NCBI GenBank assembly: GCA_937877625.1
Contig: CALFJG010000018.1
Span: 1 to 55,751 of the forward strand
DNA from: an uncultured Prevotellaceae bacterium
GTDB taxonomy: Bacteria; Bacteroidota; Bacteroidia; Bacteroidales; Bacteroidaceae
Direction of reading: 5' to 3'
DNA length: 55,751 nt
Below, piece after piece: positions 26,332 to 35,326 of this stretch. Positions within the stretch are counted from its first letter, which is position 1. The number at the start of each line of letters is the position of its first letter. The translations under genes were made by a program, and so were the position numbers. The notes beneath the pieces were generated by a model. It made no database searches. It had not been told where the DNA came from and saw nothing but the letters and a program-made list of their open reading frames with translations.

Positions 26332-26831
26332 GGGTAGGTGGAGTTAAATTGTTTGAGAAGCACCTCGGACTGCTGAAAAGCTTTCTCCCAGTTGGTATCT
26401 AAACTAAACGGGGTGAGTTCTTCGTTGTCGCCGATATAAGCTTGGGTAATAGTGGTGTCGGGGTCGTTCCACATAGGGTTCTCCTCGCTGCAACGAATAA
26501 AGAGTCTCACCACGCCCTGGCGCAGCCCGGCTTGTTCGTTGTCGCTGTAGGCTATCACTTGACGAAGGAAAGAGGTAAGGAACTGGTGTAGATAGAAGGC
26601 CTGCATATCAAGCACTTGAAAACTCACAAGTGTGTCGGATGCCTCGGCTTTGTGGCGCATATAGGTAAGCGCAGTCTTTTTGAACTGTGCGAGGCGCACC
26701 TGTGTGAAATTTGACGTGGGGTCGTTGACAACGCGTGTGGCGTTGTTGAGCACCATTTCGTAAACATCTTGTGCCGAGGCGGGGAGCAACGTGGTGACTG
26801 CCAAGACGAGAATAATGGTTATTCTTTTCAT
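26328..26831 (-). CDS. Secreted hypothetical protein
   Basis: A 167-residue protein with a clear signal peptide (MKRITIILVLAVTTLLPASA, cleavage near 21). The mature part is largely alpha-helical, with conserved-looking aromatic and charged residues (YMRHKAEASDT, MQAFYLHQFLTSF, NPMWNDPDTT). No known domain recognised and no lipobox, so probably periplasmic. It lies between the twin-ABC gene (26 bases) and the HD hydrolase (4-base overlap), likely one operon, but the context does not reveal a function. Confidence 0.75.
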   Translation of the reverse strand: MKRITIILVLAVTTLLPASAQDVYEMVLNNATRVVNDPTSNFTQVRLAQFKKTALTYMRHKAEASDTLVSFQVLDMQAFYLHQFLTSFLRQVIAYSDNEQAGLRQGVVRLFIRCSEENPMWNDPDTTITQAYIGDNEELTPFSLDTNWEKAFQQSEVLLKQFNSTYP

Positions 26832-26857
26832 AATTAGGCTATTTGGCTTTTCTTGTA

Positions 26858-28219
26858 TTACGCTTTTGGGAGTTTTAGTTCGTATTGAGTGAGCTGGGCA
26901 TATTCTTCTGCGTAGTGCGAGACGATGATGAGCGTCCGTCCGTCGGCTACATAAGCCTCAATGAGTCGTCGTGCGCGCTGTCTGGCTTCGGGGTCGAGGC
27001 CGTGGAACGGCTCGTCGAGTATCAGCAGTTCGGGTTCGTTGACGAAGGCTCGGGCGAGCAGTGTGAGGCGTTTCTCGCCGTCGCTCAGTGTGAGGAAATC
27101 GCGCTCGGCGAGGTGGGCAACGCCGAGACGTTGCAGCCACACGGTGGCGGCGGTGCGCTCCTCGGGACGGGCGGGGCGGTGGAGGCATCCGCTGTCGCTC
27201 AAACCCGAGGCTACGATGTCGCACACGCAGCGCGAGGCGGTGAAACTGCGTATCTGCTCGGGTGCTACATAGCCGATGCGTCGTTTGATGTCCCAGATGT
27301 TGCCACCGTGGCCGCGCCGCTGTCCGAACACACGCACGGAGCAGGCATAGGCCATTGGGTTGTCGGCGCAGATGAGCGAGAGGAGTGTACTCTTGCCCGA
27401 ACCGTTGGCACCAGTGAGTGCCCAGCACTCGCCCCGCCGCACTGTCCACGATACGTCCTTGAGTATCGTGCGTCCAAAGTATGCCACACTGACATTCTCG
27501 AGCCTTACCACTTCATCACCCTCCGTGAGGCGCGGCTTTGTGGGCGGCGTGGGCAGGGCGAAAGAGCTTTCGGCCTCAGGCGTGGCGGGCGGTTGTCGGT
27601 ACAGACGCATATCCTTTATATATATGCGCTCTCCAACAAAAGGCGGCACATCGCGCTCGTCGGCAAGGAGTAACACGAGGGTACACCGCTGTGCGAGGCG
27701 TGCAAGAAAAGCGGTGAGTTCCTGTCGCGCCGAGGCATCAAGGCCTATGTAGGGTTCGTCAATGACTGCCAGACGTGCCTCGCCTCGCAGGGCTTTTGCC
27801 AGATGCAACTTACGCAGTTCGCCGCTGGAGAGCCAGTGCACGGGTTTGTCTGCAAAGGGGGCTATCGTCGGGAACTGGCGAGCCACCTCGTCGGCAGTGC
27901 TTGACGGTGCGAGGAACTCGCGCGCCGTGGGCGAGTGGACATCCTCGCCGTGATGCCACCGCAGCTGGTGGGCAGCGGGAAGCGTATCGCCCCAAGCATC
28001 GCTGAACGCCGTGAAGCGCACGGCGCGGCGCGCACAATCGTAGTGCTGATGCCCCTGTCGCAGCGGCAAAGCACCGGCGATGATACGACCTATAGTGGTC
28101 TTACCGCCACCGTTGGGGCCTATCAAAGCCAAATGGCTACCCGTCGGGCAACGGAGCGTGAGCGGCTCGGGCAGACGAAACGACGGGTGGAGCGGCTGGG
28201 CATCGGAGATGAAAAACAT
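26858..28219 (-). CDS. Twin ATP-binding cassette protein (ModF-like)
   Basis: A 453-residue protein with two complete ABC ATPase domains and no membrane segment. Domain 1: Walker A GPNGGGKTT (34-42), signature LSSGE (130-134), Walker B AVIDEP (151-156). Domain 2: Walker A GANGSGKST (270-278), signature LSDGE (378-382), Walker B LLILDEP (398-404). Arrangement and length match ModF/PhrA-like proteins, cytosolic ATPases of unclear function (molybdate-related or DNA-related proposals exist). A good promoter lies just upstream. First gene of the ABC / secreted protein / HD hydrolase unit. Confidence 0.88.
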   Translation of the reverse strand: MFFISDAQPLHPSFRLPEPLTLRCPTGSHLALIGPNGGGKTTIGRIIAGALPLRQGHQHYDCARRAVRFTAFSDAWGDTLPAAHQLRWHHGEDVHSPTAREFLAPSSTADEVARQFPTIAPFADKPVHWLSSGELRKLHLAKALRGEARLAVIDEPYIGLDASARQELTAFLARLAQRCTLVLLLADERDVPPFVGERIYIKDMRLYRQPPATPEAESSFALPTPPTKPRLTEGDEVVRLENVSVAYFGRTILKDVSWTVRRGECWALTGANGSGKSTLLSLICADNPMAYACSVRVFGQRRGHGGNIWDIKRRIGYVAPEQIRSFTASRCVCDIVASGLSDSGCLHRPARPEERTAATVWLQRLGVAHLAERDFLTLSDGEKRLTLLARAFVNEPELLILDEPFHGLDPEARQRARRLIEAYVADGRTLIIVSHYAEEYAQLTQYELKLPKA

Positions 28220-28240
28220 CGCTGGCTACGTTTAGCGGAG

Positions 28241-28270
28241 CAAAAGTACAACTTTCGTATTGTCCACAAA
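28241..28270 (-). promoter_or_regulatory. Bacteroidetes-type promoter for the twin-ABC operon
   Basis: On the minus strand TTTG (28270-28267), 18-base spacer, TACTTTTG (28248-28241). The expected start is near 28235, only about 15 bases before the ATG at 28219. Confidence 0.65.
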
Positions 28271-28445
28271 ATTCTTTCAAAAAGTTTAACGCTCCGAGCC
28301 TTATACGTGGCAAAAAATCACGACAAAACGGGCAAAAGTTACCGGCAATGCGCGGCGTAACGCCGCCGTTGGACGCACGAAGAAAAAGGGCGGGGCAAAA
28401 AAGTAGCATTAAAACAATAATATCCCTACTGTCAGCAGCCCGCCA

Positions 28446-28477
28446 TTTGTACACGTGGCGAAAAGTTCCTACCTTTG
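28446..28477 (+). promoter_or_regulatory. Bacteroidetes-type promoter for porW
   Basis: TTTG at 28446-28449, 20-base spacer, TACCTTTG at 28470-28477, a textbook match. Leader of about 55 bases to the ATG at 28539. Confidence 0.75.
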
Positions 28478-28538
28478 CGGCCTAAGGTGTGTATGGGAAA
28501 CGTAATAAAAACGCCTTTCGTCCGTTTTAATAAAGATT

Positions 28539-31500
28539 ATGCGCAGACTAATTGTGCCGCTGGCTTGCTTGCTAACATTGTTGGCCACGTCGTGTTCCAC
28601 AAAGAAAAACACGGCTACCACCCGTTTTTGGCATAGTTTCACAGCGCGCTACAACACCTATTTCAACGGACAAACGGCCTTTGCCGAAAGTTTTCAGCAA
28701 CAAGAGCGCGGCCACCACGACGACTACACCGAAATACTGCCTCTCTTTCCAGTGCAAAACGAGGCGACACGTGGCATCGGCACGGCGGGATTTGAAACCG
28801 CTATCACAAAGTCGCAGAAAGCTATAAAGCAACACAGCATTCAAGCCAAGCCCACAATGTCGGCACACGAACGCCAGACACCCAAAGGGCGTCAGCAATT
28901 AGCACGCCAAGAATACAACCCGTTCCTAAAGAATGCGTGGCTGATGATGGGCAAAGCGCAGTTTCAAAAAGGGGAGTTTATTGAAGCCGCCTCGGTGTTT
29001 GCCTACATAGCGCGCCACTACGCTGCCGAGCCACGTGTGGCGACAGAGGCACGTATCTGGCTGGCACGCTGCTACGCACAAATCGACTGGTTTTACGACG
29101 CGGAGAACGCCCTGCACCTCATTCGCCACGATTCGCTCACCAATCGCCTACGCCGCGAGCGCGATGTGTCGCTGGCCGACATACACCTCCGACAAGGGCA
29201 CTACGCCGAGGCACTACCACTCTTGCGCAGCGCGGCAGCAAAGAGCGGCTCGCGGCTACAGCGTGCACGCACATATTATATTATAGGACAGGTGTGTAGG
29301 TTGCAAGGCGACAACGCAGGGGCATACAAAGCCCTAAGAAAGGTGATACACCTCTCGCCGCCCTTTGAACTCGAACTCCACGCACGTATCCTCCAAACAC
29401 AAGTACTCTCCGCCGACGGCTCACAGCGTACGCGTATGATAGGAAAACTGCGGCGCATGGCACGCAACCCGAAATACAAGGACTATCTCCATCAGGTGTA
29501 TTTCGCTCTGGGAAACATCTACCTCGCGCGCGGCGACACCGCCGCAGCTATCACGGCCTACGAGGACGGACGTAAAAAGTCGCAAACCAGTTCTACAGAG
29601 AAAGGGGTACTGCTTCTGAGACTCGGCGAGATTTATTGGGATCAGCAAAGCTTTGACAAGGCGCAGACTTGCTACAGCGAAGCCATCGGTATGCTTAACA
29701 AAGAGCGCGAGGGCTATGAAGAAGCCACCCGCCGCAGCCGGGTACTCGACAAACTCGTGCCTTATACCAACGCTATTCACCTACAAGACAGCCTGCAAGA
29801 ACTCGCCACGATGAGCGAAGAGGACCGCAACGCTGCCATCGACCGCCAGATAGAGATGGAGCGCCGCCGACAAGACGAGGCACGCCGCGCCAGCCGCGAC
29901 TCGGCCTCACAAGCCCTCGCACAGACCAACGGTGTGCAACCCTCTGCGACAGCAGGCAGCGGTGTCGCAGGGCTACAGACGGGAAGCGGCGAGGCAGGCA
30001 CCTTCTACTTCTACAACGCACAGATGGTGCAACAAGGCAAGCAGAGATTTCAGCAGCAGTGGGGAAACCGCAAAAACGAGGACAACTGGCGGCGTAGCAA
30101 CCGCAGCGTCTTGGCCGACATTCCCGACAACGACGCTGAGAACCCCGAAGAAACACCTTCCGACAGTGCCTTACAAGCACAAGCCCTGGCCGACAGCCTG
30201 AGACAAGCCGAAGCCGACAGCCTGAGCCAAGACGAGAATAACCCCCTGAAACGCGAATACTATCTTAAACAAATACCCTTCACTGCCGAGGCCAAGGCCG
30301 CCAGCGACTTGATAATAATGGACGCACTGCACCATGCCGGTGTAATAGAAAAAGACGACCTCGGCGATTATGCGCTTGCCGAACGCTCGCTGGAACGCGT
30401 GGTGCGCCAGTATCCGAAGTACGAACACATAGACGATGTGTACTATCAACTATTCTTGATGTACCTGCGCTGGAAAAAGCCCGCTATGGCCGACCGCTAT
30501 CGCAACATCCTGGCACAACAGTTCCCCGAGAGCGACACTACACGCGTCATTACCCACCCCAACTTTGAACGAAACCTGCACTACGGACGACAAATTGAGG
30601 ACTCGCTCTATAGTGCCACCTACAACGCTTTCCGCCTGGGCGACTACGAGACCGTGAGACGCAACACCGCCATTTCTTCCGAGGAGTTCCCCGACGGTGC
30701 AAACCGCCCGAAATTCCTCTTCGTCAACGCCCTCGCACGCTTCGGCACAGACGACGACAAGGCTATTGCCGCCGAACTGCGCGACTTGGTGATGAGATAC
30801 CCCGAGAGTGATGTGTCGCACTTAGCTGGTATGATTGTCAAAGGCATAGAGGCAGGCCGACAGATAGGACAAGGAGGCTACGACGTGGGAAGCCTTTGGT
30901 CAAGGCGCACACAGGCCGAGGCCGCCGACTCCTCCGCCACCGACACCGCATTCCTCGCAGAACGAGCCGTGCCTTTCGTTTGTATGCTTGCCTATCCGAA
31001 AGACAGCATCGACAACAACCAACTCCTCTACGCCGTGGCACGCTTCAACTTCACACACTTCACCAGTCGCACCTTCGACCTCGAACGCGTGCAGTACCCC
31101 GACCTTACACAATTTATCGTCAAGGGATTTAACGGCTACGCCGAGGCGCATACCTACGCACAGCAGTTCTATGAAGAAACCGAACTCGCAGCATTGACGC
31201 GCAAAGGCCGACTCATACTTATCAGCGAGCAAAACCTGAAACTCCTCGGCACACGCTTTAGTTACGACGACTATCAGCAGTTCTTCGAAGAGAACTATGC
31301 CCCGATGGAACTGCCCGACAGCCTGCCGCTCAACGAGCCGCCAATGCAATACTACGAAGACGAACTGCCGCCCGGACGTAACGGACAAGCCGAGACGCAG
31401 CCCGAACATCGCAACGACCCGCTCGAAACCGACGAAGACGAGCTGTACGACATACCCATCGTCACCGATGATGAAGAGACCTACGACATACCCATCGAAG

Positions 31501-31610
31501 AGCAACCCCAACGTACCGAGGACGACGAGCCGGCCAACGAACCCACACAGCCTCAGAACCAAGACGAGGAACAGCAGGACGATGACGATGGCGAGTGGTT
31601 CCCTATCTGA
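28539..31610 (+). CDS. porW: PorW/SprE-like type IX secretion lipoprotein with TPR repeats
   Basis: A 1023-residue lipoprotein: LLATSC with the modified Cys at residue 19, followed by a segment typical of the family (TTRFWHSFTARYNTYFNGQ). Many tetratricopeptide repeats follow (AWLMMGKAQFQKGEFIEAASVF, ARTYYIIGQVCRLQGDNAGAYKALR, ALGNIYLARGDTAAAITAY). A Gln/Ala-rich, charged low-complexity linker lies at about 430-560 and the C-terminus is very acidic. PorW/SprE in Porphyromonas and Flavobacterium is needed for type IX secretion and links outer-membrane and inner-membrane parts of the apparatus. No other T9SS gene is adjacent, which is usual. It could secrete the giant protein in this window. 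The symbol is by resemblance. Confidence 0.82.
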   Translation: MRRLIVPLACLLTLLATSCSTKKNTATTRFWHSFTARYNTYFNGQTAFAESFQQQERGHHDDYTEILPLFPVQNEATRGIGTAGFETAITKSQKAIKQHSIQAKPTMSAHERQTPKGRQQLARQEYNPFLKNAWLMMGKAQFQKGEFIEAASVFAYIARHYAAEPRVATEARIWLARCYAQIDWFYDAENALHLIRHDSLTNRLRRERDVSLADIHLRQGHYAEALPLLRSAAAKSGSRLQRARTYYIIGQVCRLQGDNAGAYKALRKVIHLSPPFELELHARILQTQVLSADGSQRTRMIGKLRRMARNPKYKDYLHQVYFALGNIYLARGDTAAAITAYEDGRKKSQTSSTEKGVLLLRLGEIYWDQQSFDKAQTCYSEAIGMLNKEREGYEEATRRSRVLDKLVPYTNAIHLQDSLQELATMSEEDRNAAIDRQIEMERRRQDEARRASRDSASQALAQTNGVQPSATAGSGVAGLQTGSGEAGTFYFYNAQMVQQGKQRFQQQWGNRKNEDNWRRSNRSVLADIPDNDAENPEETPSDSALQAQALADSLRQAEADSLSQDENNPLKREYYLKQIPFTAEAKAASDLIIMDALHHAGVIEKDDLGDYALAERSLERVVRQYPKYEHIDDVYYQLFLMYLRWKKPAMADRYRNILAQQFPESDTTRVITHPNFERNLHYGRQIEDSLYSATYNAFRLGDYETVRRNTAISSEEFPDGANRPKFLFVNALARFGTDDDKAIAAELRDLVMRYPESDVSHLAGMIVKGIEAGRQIGQGGYDVGSLWSRRTQAEAADSSATDTAFLAERAVPFVCMLAYPKDSIDNNQLLYAVARFNFTHFTSRTFDLERVQYPDLTQFIVKGFNGYAEAHTYAQQFYEETELAALTRKGRLILISEQNLKLLGTRFSYDDYQQFFEENYAPMELPDSLPLNEPPMQYYEDELPPGRNGQAETQPEHRNDPLETDEDELYDIPIVTDDEETYDIPIEEQPQRTEDDEPANEPTQPQNQDEEQQDDDDGEWFPI

Positions 31611-31647
31611 CACAAAAAGAACGAAACAAAACACTACCCCTAACACA

Positions 31648-32592
31648 ATGAAAAAGTTTTTCATCCTTATTCTCGCTATGGCATCCTCACTCATCTGCGC
31701 CGCGCAAAGCACAGTATATATGACGCGCGAAATAACCCCCGAATCGCTTGTACGCATCTACGAGGCCCTCGGCGTGCCAGCCACAGGCCGCGTAGCAGTA
31801 AAGATAAGCACCGGCGAGAGCGGCGGCAACAATTATCTCAAGCCCACACTCATTCGCAACCTCGTGGAGAAAGTCAACGGAACAATCGTGGAGTGTTGCA
31901 CCGCCTACGGAGGCTCACGCCAAGACCCGGCAAAACACTGGCAGACAATACGTGAACACGGCTTCGACAGCATTTTCGCCGTCGATATTATGGACGAGTT
32001 TGGAGAGATACGCATTCCTGTGCAGGACAAGAAACACCTCACTTACGACCTGGTAGGCGAACACCTTGCACATTACAACTTTATGATAAACCTCGCCCAC
32101 TTCAAAGGACACGCCATGGGTGGCTTCGGCGGCGTACTCAAGAATGCGAGCATCGGTGTGGCCTCCACCGCCGGCAAAGCCTATATCCACTCCGCTGGAC
32201 TGACGCAAGATGCCGACATCGTGTGGGACAACATCGCCGAGCAAGACGACTTCCTTGAGTCAATGGCCGCAGCAGCACAAGCCGTACACAACTATTTCGG
32301 CCCCCAACGCATCATCTATATCAACGTGATGAACAATATGTCGGTGGACTGCGACTGCGATGCCCACCCCGCCGACCCCGTGGTGAAAGATATGGGCATC
32401 CTGGCCAGCACCGACCCTGTAGCACTCGACCAAGCCTGCCTCGACCTCGTCTTTGGCCATCAGCCCTCCGAGGGAGATGACAGCCGACCGCTCATTGAGC
32501 GTATCAATCGCCAACACGGCACATATATCACCGTCTATGCCGAACAAATAGGACTCGGCTCAAGACACTACAACCTCATAATGCTTCCGTGA
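31648..32592 (+). CDS. Secreted DUF362 protein
   Basis: A 314-residue protein with a signal peptide (MKKFFILILAMASSLICAAQ). The rest matches the DUF362 family: INLAHFKGHAMGGFGGVLKNASIGVAS and, near the end, CDCDAHPADP...DMGILASTDPVALDQACLDLVFG. The family is often linked to iron-sulphur proteins; this member has the paired cysteines CDC but no 4Fe-4S ferredoxin repeat. Biochemical role unknown. Its stop overlaps the GTG start of a TonB-dependent receptor (GTGA), which suggests a joint function in uptake of a metal complex or cofactor. 37 bases after porW. Confidence 0.85.
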   Translation: MKKFFILILAMASSLICAAQSTVYMTREITPESLVRIYEALGVPATGRVAVKISTGESGGNNYLKPTLIRNLVEKVNGTIVECCTAYGGSRQDPAKHWQTIREHGFDSIFAVDIMDEFGEIRIPVQDKKHLTYDLVGEHLAHYNFMINLAHFKGHAMGGFGGVLKNASIGVASTAGKAYIHSAGLTQDADIVWDNIAEQDDFLESMAAAAQAVHNYFGPQRIIYINVMNNMSVDCDCDAHPADPVVKDMGILASTDPVALDQACLDLVFGHQPSEGDDSRPLIERINRQHGTYITVYAEQIGLGSRHYNLIMLP

Positions 32593-34451
32593 AAAAAGCC
32601 CTCTCTATATTAGTTATAGCTTGTGCCGCCAATGTCGTTGCGGCACAAACTTTTGTAAGCGACACCTTGTCGGAGGCCGTAGTGACAGGCACACGCGGCA
32701 AGGCCTATCTCAACACGTTGCCCACCACGGTGAGCATCATAGAGCATCAAACACTCGCCGAGGCACAGCGCACCAGTGTACTCCCCACACTCAGCGAGCA
32801 GGTGGTCGGACTCTTTGTCACCTCGCGCGCGCTATTGGGCTACGGCGTGAGCGATGGCGCAGCTGGCGGCATCAGTATTCGCGGTATGCAGAGCGGCAAC
32901 GGACGTGTGATGGTGCTTATTGATGGCCACCCACAGTATCAAGGCATCTTTGGCCACAGCATAGCAGATGCATACCAGACACTCGGCGTGGAGCGCATAG
33001 AAGTGGTACGCGGCCCGGCCAGTATGCTCTATGGCAGCAACGGTATGGGCGGCGTGGTGAACATTATCACACGACAGGCACCCACCCGCGGAACAAACAC
33101 CGACTACCACGCCGCATGGGGCAGTTACGGCACGTTTGAAGCCAGTGTCGCCAATCGCGTGCGCACCGGTAAGTTTCACAGCAACATAGGCGGGCAATAC
33201 GCACGCACCGACGGACACCGCCCACGCCTCGGATTTGAAGAATACAACTTCATTGCCAAACTCGGCTACGACTTCTCGGCACACTGGCAGGCCGAGGCCT
33301 CTACCGACGTGACTTACTTTCGAGCCGAATACCCCGGCAGCACACAAACCCCGCTCTTCGATGCGCGGCAAAAGATACTGCGCGGACAAGCCAGCGTGAG
33401 CCTCGACAACGACTACGGTTTCACCGCAGGGCGTATAAGCGTTTTCCACAACTGGGGCAACCACAAGATTAACGACGGCCACGCCGCCGAAGCAGCACCA
33501 AAAGCCAACCTATTTCGCTCCTCCGATGCCCTTTCGGGACTGAATTTCTACCAGCGAGCAGTACTATTCAACGGAAACACCCTCACCGTGGGCTTCGACT
33601 GGACACGCATCAACGGAGAGGCGTGGAACCAACGCCTTAGCGACGGCGCACGCGTCGGAACAAGCATCGACACCACGCTACACGAATTGGCAGCCTATAT
33701 AGATGTGCGTCAGGACATCACCGCCTGGCTCACTGCCGAGGCCGGGCTACGCTACGACCACCACTCACAAACAGGCAACACGCTCGTCCCGCAAGGTGGA
33801 GTGAGTGTCAGACTTCCCTACAACGCGTTGGTAAAAGCCACCGTGGGCAAGGGCTTCCGCAACCCCACCCTGCGCGAACTCTATATGTGGACACCCGCTA
33901 ATAGCAGCCTCAAGCCCGAGCGCCTAATGAACTATGAGATAGCCTTTTCGCAACACCTACCGCAAGCGCGCTTGCGCTATGGCATCAACGCCTACCTGCT
34001 GCACGCCGACAACCTCATACAAACAGCGATGATAGAAGACCGTCCGCGCAACATCAACACGGGCGAGGCACGCAACTATGGTATAGAGGCCGAAGCCACG
34101 TGGGAGGTGTGTCCAATGCTGACACTTACCACCAATCACTCCTTTGTGTATATGCACACGCCTTTGCTTGACACCCCGCGCTACAAAGGCTACCTCGCCG
34201 CTACCTACCGCAGCAAACGTTTGCAAATCACACTTGGCGGGCAAGCCATCGGACACCTCTACACCGCCGTGGGCGAGACCGAAAAACGCGAGAGTTTTGT
34301 GTTGCTCAACGCAGTAGTGTCGTACCGACTACTGCCCTGTATGGAAGTATATGCCAAAGGCGACAACCTACTTGCGCAACGCTACGAGACACGCCTGGGC
34401 TACCCCTTGCCACGCACCACGTTTATGGCCGGGCTAAACCTCGCTTTCTAA
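32589..34451 (+). CDS. TonB-dependent outer-membrane receptor
   Basis: A 620-residue receptor with a signal peptide (ending VVAAQ) and a plug domain: LSEAVVTGTRGKAYLNTLPTTVSII, GGISIRGMQSGNGRVMVLIDGHP, ERIEVVRGPASMLYGSNGMGGVVNIIT. This is the siderophore/haem/vitamin B12 receptor layout rather than SusC: no carboxypeptidase-like N-terminal domain. The beta barrel ends in the usual terminal aromatic strand (TTFMAGLNLAF). GTG start overlapping the DUF362 stop indicates coupling. Ligand unknown; an iron-containing or cobalamin-like ligand is the default guess. Confidence 0.92.
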   Translation: MKKALSILVIACAANVVAAQTFVSDTLSEAVVTGTRGKAYLNTLPTTVSIIEHQTLAEAQRTSVLPTLSEQVVGLFVTSRALLGYGVSDGAAGGISIRGMQSGNGRVMVLIDGHPQYQGIFGHSIADAYQTLGVERIEVVRGPASMLYGSNGMGGVVNIITRQAPTRGTNTDYHAAWGSYGTFEASVANRVRTGKFHSNIGGQYARTDGHRPRLGFEEYNFIAKLGYDFSAHWQAEASTDVTYFRAEYPGSTQTPLFDARQKILRGQASVSLDNDYGFTAGRISVFHNWGNHKINDGHAAEAAPKANLFRSSDALSGLNFYQRAVLFNGNTLTVGFDWTRINGEAWNQRLSDGARVGTSIDTTLHELAAYIDVRQDITAWLTAEAGLRYDHHSQTGNTLVPQGGVSVRLPYNALVKATVGKGFRNPTLRELYMWTPANSSLKPERLMNYEIAFSQHLPQARLRYGINAYLLHADNLIQTAMIEDRPRNINTGEARNYGIEAEATWEVCPMLTLTTNHSFVYMHTPLLDTPRYKGYLAATYRSKRLQITLGGQAIGHLYTAVGETEKRESFVLLNAVVSYRLLPCMEVYAKGDNLLAQRYETRLGYPLPRTTFMAGLNLAF

Positions 34452-34464
34452 ACACACGCACAAT

Positions 34465-35013
34465 ATGACCACCCTTTTCTCCCGCCTGCTTACGCGAAAA
34501 GGCTACGGCGTGCAATCGCCGTTTGCCTACCACATTGTACGCCACGTCATAGGAGAACAGTTGCCGTATTACGCATACGCCACGCTGCGCGAGGCTTATG
34601 GCAAACACCCTGACGAACCTTTCCTGCGCCTACTGCTACGCCTGTCCAACGACCTACAACCAAGTAGTTGCAGAATAGACCTAAGAGAAACGGCAGATAC
34701 CAGACAAAGAGAAGTATTCTCGCAATACATCCTTGCCGGCTGTAAACGTTGCCAAATAGAAAAACTTACCCAATTAATCCCAAACCAACACAACATTGTC
34801 GTGGTTGACAACACACGCAGCGCATTTTATGAATTAATCAACGTATCTATCAAACCAGAAGGTTGTTTGGCACTAAAACGCAGCAAGGACGACAAAAAAC
34901 TTTGGCAGGAAATGACCAACCACCCCATCGCTACACAGGTGTTCGACATAAACAATCGCTACGCGCTAATTTTCTGGAAACGAAAGATGACACACGCCGT
35001 CTATCATCTGTAA
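34465..35013 (+). CDS. Methyltransferase-like Bacteroidetes protein
   Basis: A 182-residue cytosolic protein. The start LLTRKGYGVQSPFAYHIVRHVIGEQLPYYAY is the conserved N-terminus of a Bacteroidetes family annotated as SAM-dependent methyltransferase-like. The later part keeps a Rossmann-like order (NIVVVDNT, EGCLALKR, RYALIFWKRK), but no glycine-rich SAM-binding motif is visible, so activity is doubtful. 13 bases after the TonB receptor, likely last in the porW-DUF362-receptor transcript. Local composition is more AT-rich than the neighbours. Confidence 0.6.
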   Translation: MTTLFSRLLTRKGYGVQSPFAYHIVRHVIGEQLPYYAYATLREAYGKHPDEPFLRLLLRLSNDLQPSSCRIDLRETADTRQREVFSQYILAGCKRCQIEKLTQLIPNQHNIVVVDNTRSAFYELINVSIKPEGCLALKRSKDDKKLWQEMTNHPIATQVFDINNRYALIFWKRKMTHAVYHL

Positions 35014-35123
35014 GCAAAAACGCTTCGCTAACATCGCTTTTCAAATATGGGGGCTTATGCCAAACAAAATGGCACAAAACCAACCTTTTTCGTAGGAAAA
35101 AGTAGTAAAAACACGCAAAATCC

Positions 35124-35154
35124 TTTGTCTTTTGATAGCCACACCCTATTTTTG
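35124..35154 (+). promoter_or_regulatory. Promoter of the Phe/Tyr operon leader
   Basis: TTTG at 35124-35127, 19-base spacer, TATTTTTG at 35147-35154: perfect match to the Bacteroidetes housekeeping consensus. The predicted start is near 35161, giving a leader of about 185 bases before the pheA ATG. Confidence 0.8.
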
Positions 35155-35186
35155 CTCGCGAAACCACAAAGATTGAGACGAGAACC

Positions 35187-35261
35187 ATGGCTAACACGTC
35201 CTACGGCTTTTATTTTTACTTTTACTTTGCAGGCTCTGCGAAGCGGGACGTTGTGCGCTAA
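35187..35261 (+). CDS. Phe/Tyr leader peptide (attenuator peptide)
   Basis: ATG at 35187 to TAA at 35259-35261, 24 residues. Residues 6-14 read YGFYFYFYF: four Tyr (35202, 35211, 35217, 35223) and four Phe (35208, 35214, 35220, 35226) codons within nine codons. The peptide lies about 26 bases after the predicted transcription start and is followed by complementary segments that form mutually exclusive hairpins before pheA. This is the classic layout of ribosome-mediated attenuation, where stalling at uncharged tRNA-Phe or tRNA-Tyr would favour read-through. The peptide itself should have no other function. Confidence 0.85.
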   Translation: MANTSYGFYFYFYFAGSAKRDVVR

Positions 35262-35298
35262 AAAGATAAACAACTATCAAAACCATAAACCCCGCTTC
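35196..35298 (+). promoter_or_regulatory. Antiterminator and anti-antiterminator pairing segments
   Basis: Segment 2, GAAGCGGG (35240-35247), is perfectly complementary to segment 3, CCCGCTTC (35291-35298), which is also the left arm of the terminator. Segment 1, ACGTCC (35196-35201), can pair with GGACGT (35246-35251), overlapping segment 2. A ribosome stalled at the Phe/Tyr codons (35202-35228) covers segment 1 and leaves segment 2 free to disrupt the terminator. A ribosome reaching the stop at 35261 covers segment 2 and lets the terminator form. Confidence 0.75.
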
Positions 35299-35326
35299 TG
35301 AACCATAGGAAAGAGGCGGGGTTTTT
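35287..35326 (+). terminator. Attenuator terminator in front of pheA
   Basis: AAACCCCGCTTCT (35287-35299) pairs with AGAGGCGGGGTTT (35312-35324), 13 bp with one G-T, 12-base loop, ending in TTTTT (35322-35326). It ends 21 bases before the pheA ATG, on the same strand, so it acts on this operon and not on an upstream one. Confidence 0.9.

Larger units (their letters stand above)
28220..28538. other. Divergent intergenic region with two promoters
   Basis: Holds a minus-strand promoter for the twin-ABC gene and a plus-strand promoter for the porW-like gene. Between them there is only a small GCGGCG/CGCCGC hairpin near 28353; otherwise nothing recognised. Confidence 0.6.

Noticed and set aside
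28353..28368. GCGGCGTAACGCCGC hairpin as a terminator
   Set aside because: Six-base stem, no T-run on either side, located in a divergent promoter region.
30900..31757. 285-codon minus-strand frame opposite the end of the porW-like gene
   Set aside because: Antisense of an acidic, Asp/Glu-rich coding region, which yields a Val/Leu-rich reverse frame; no recognisable domain.
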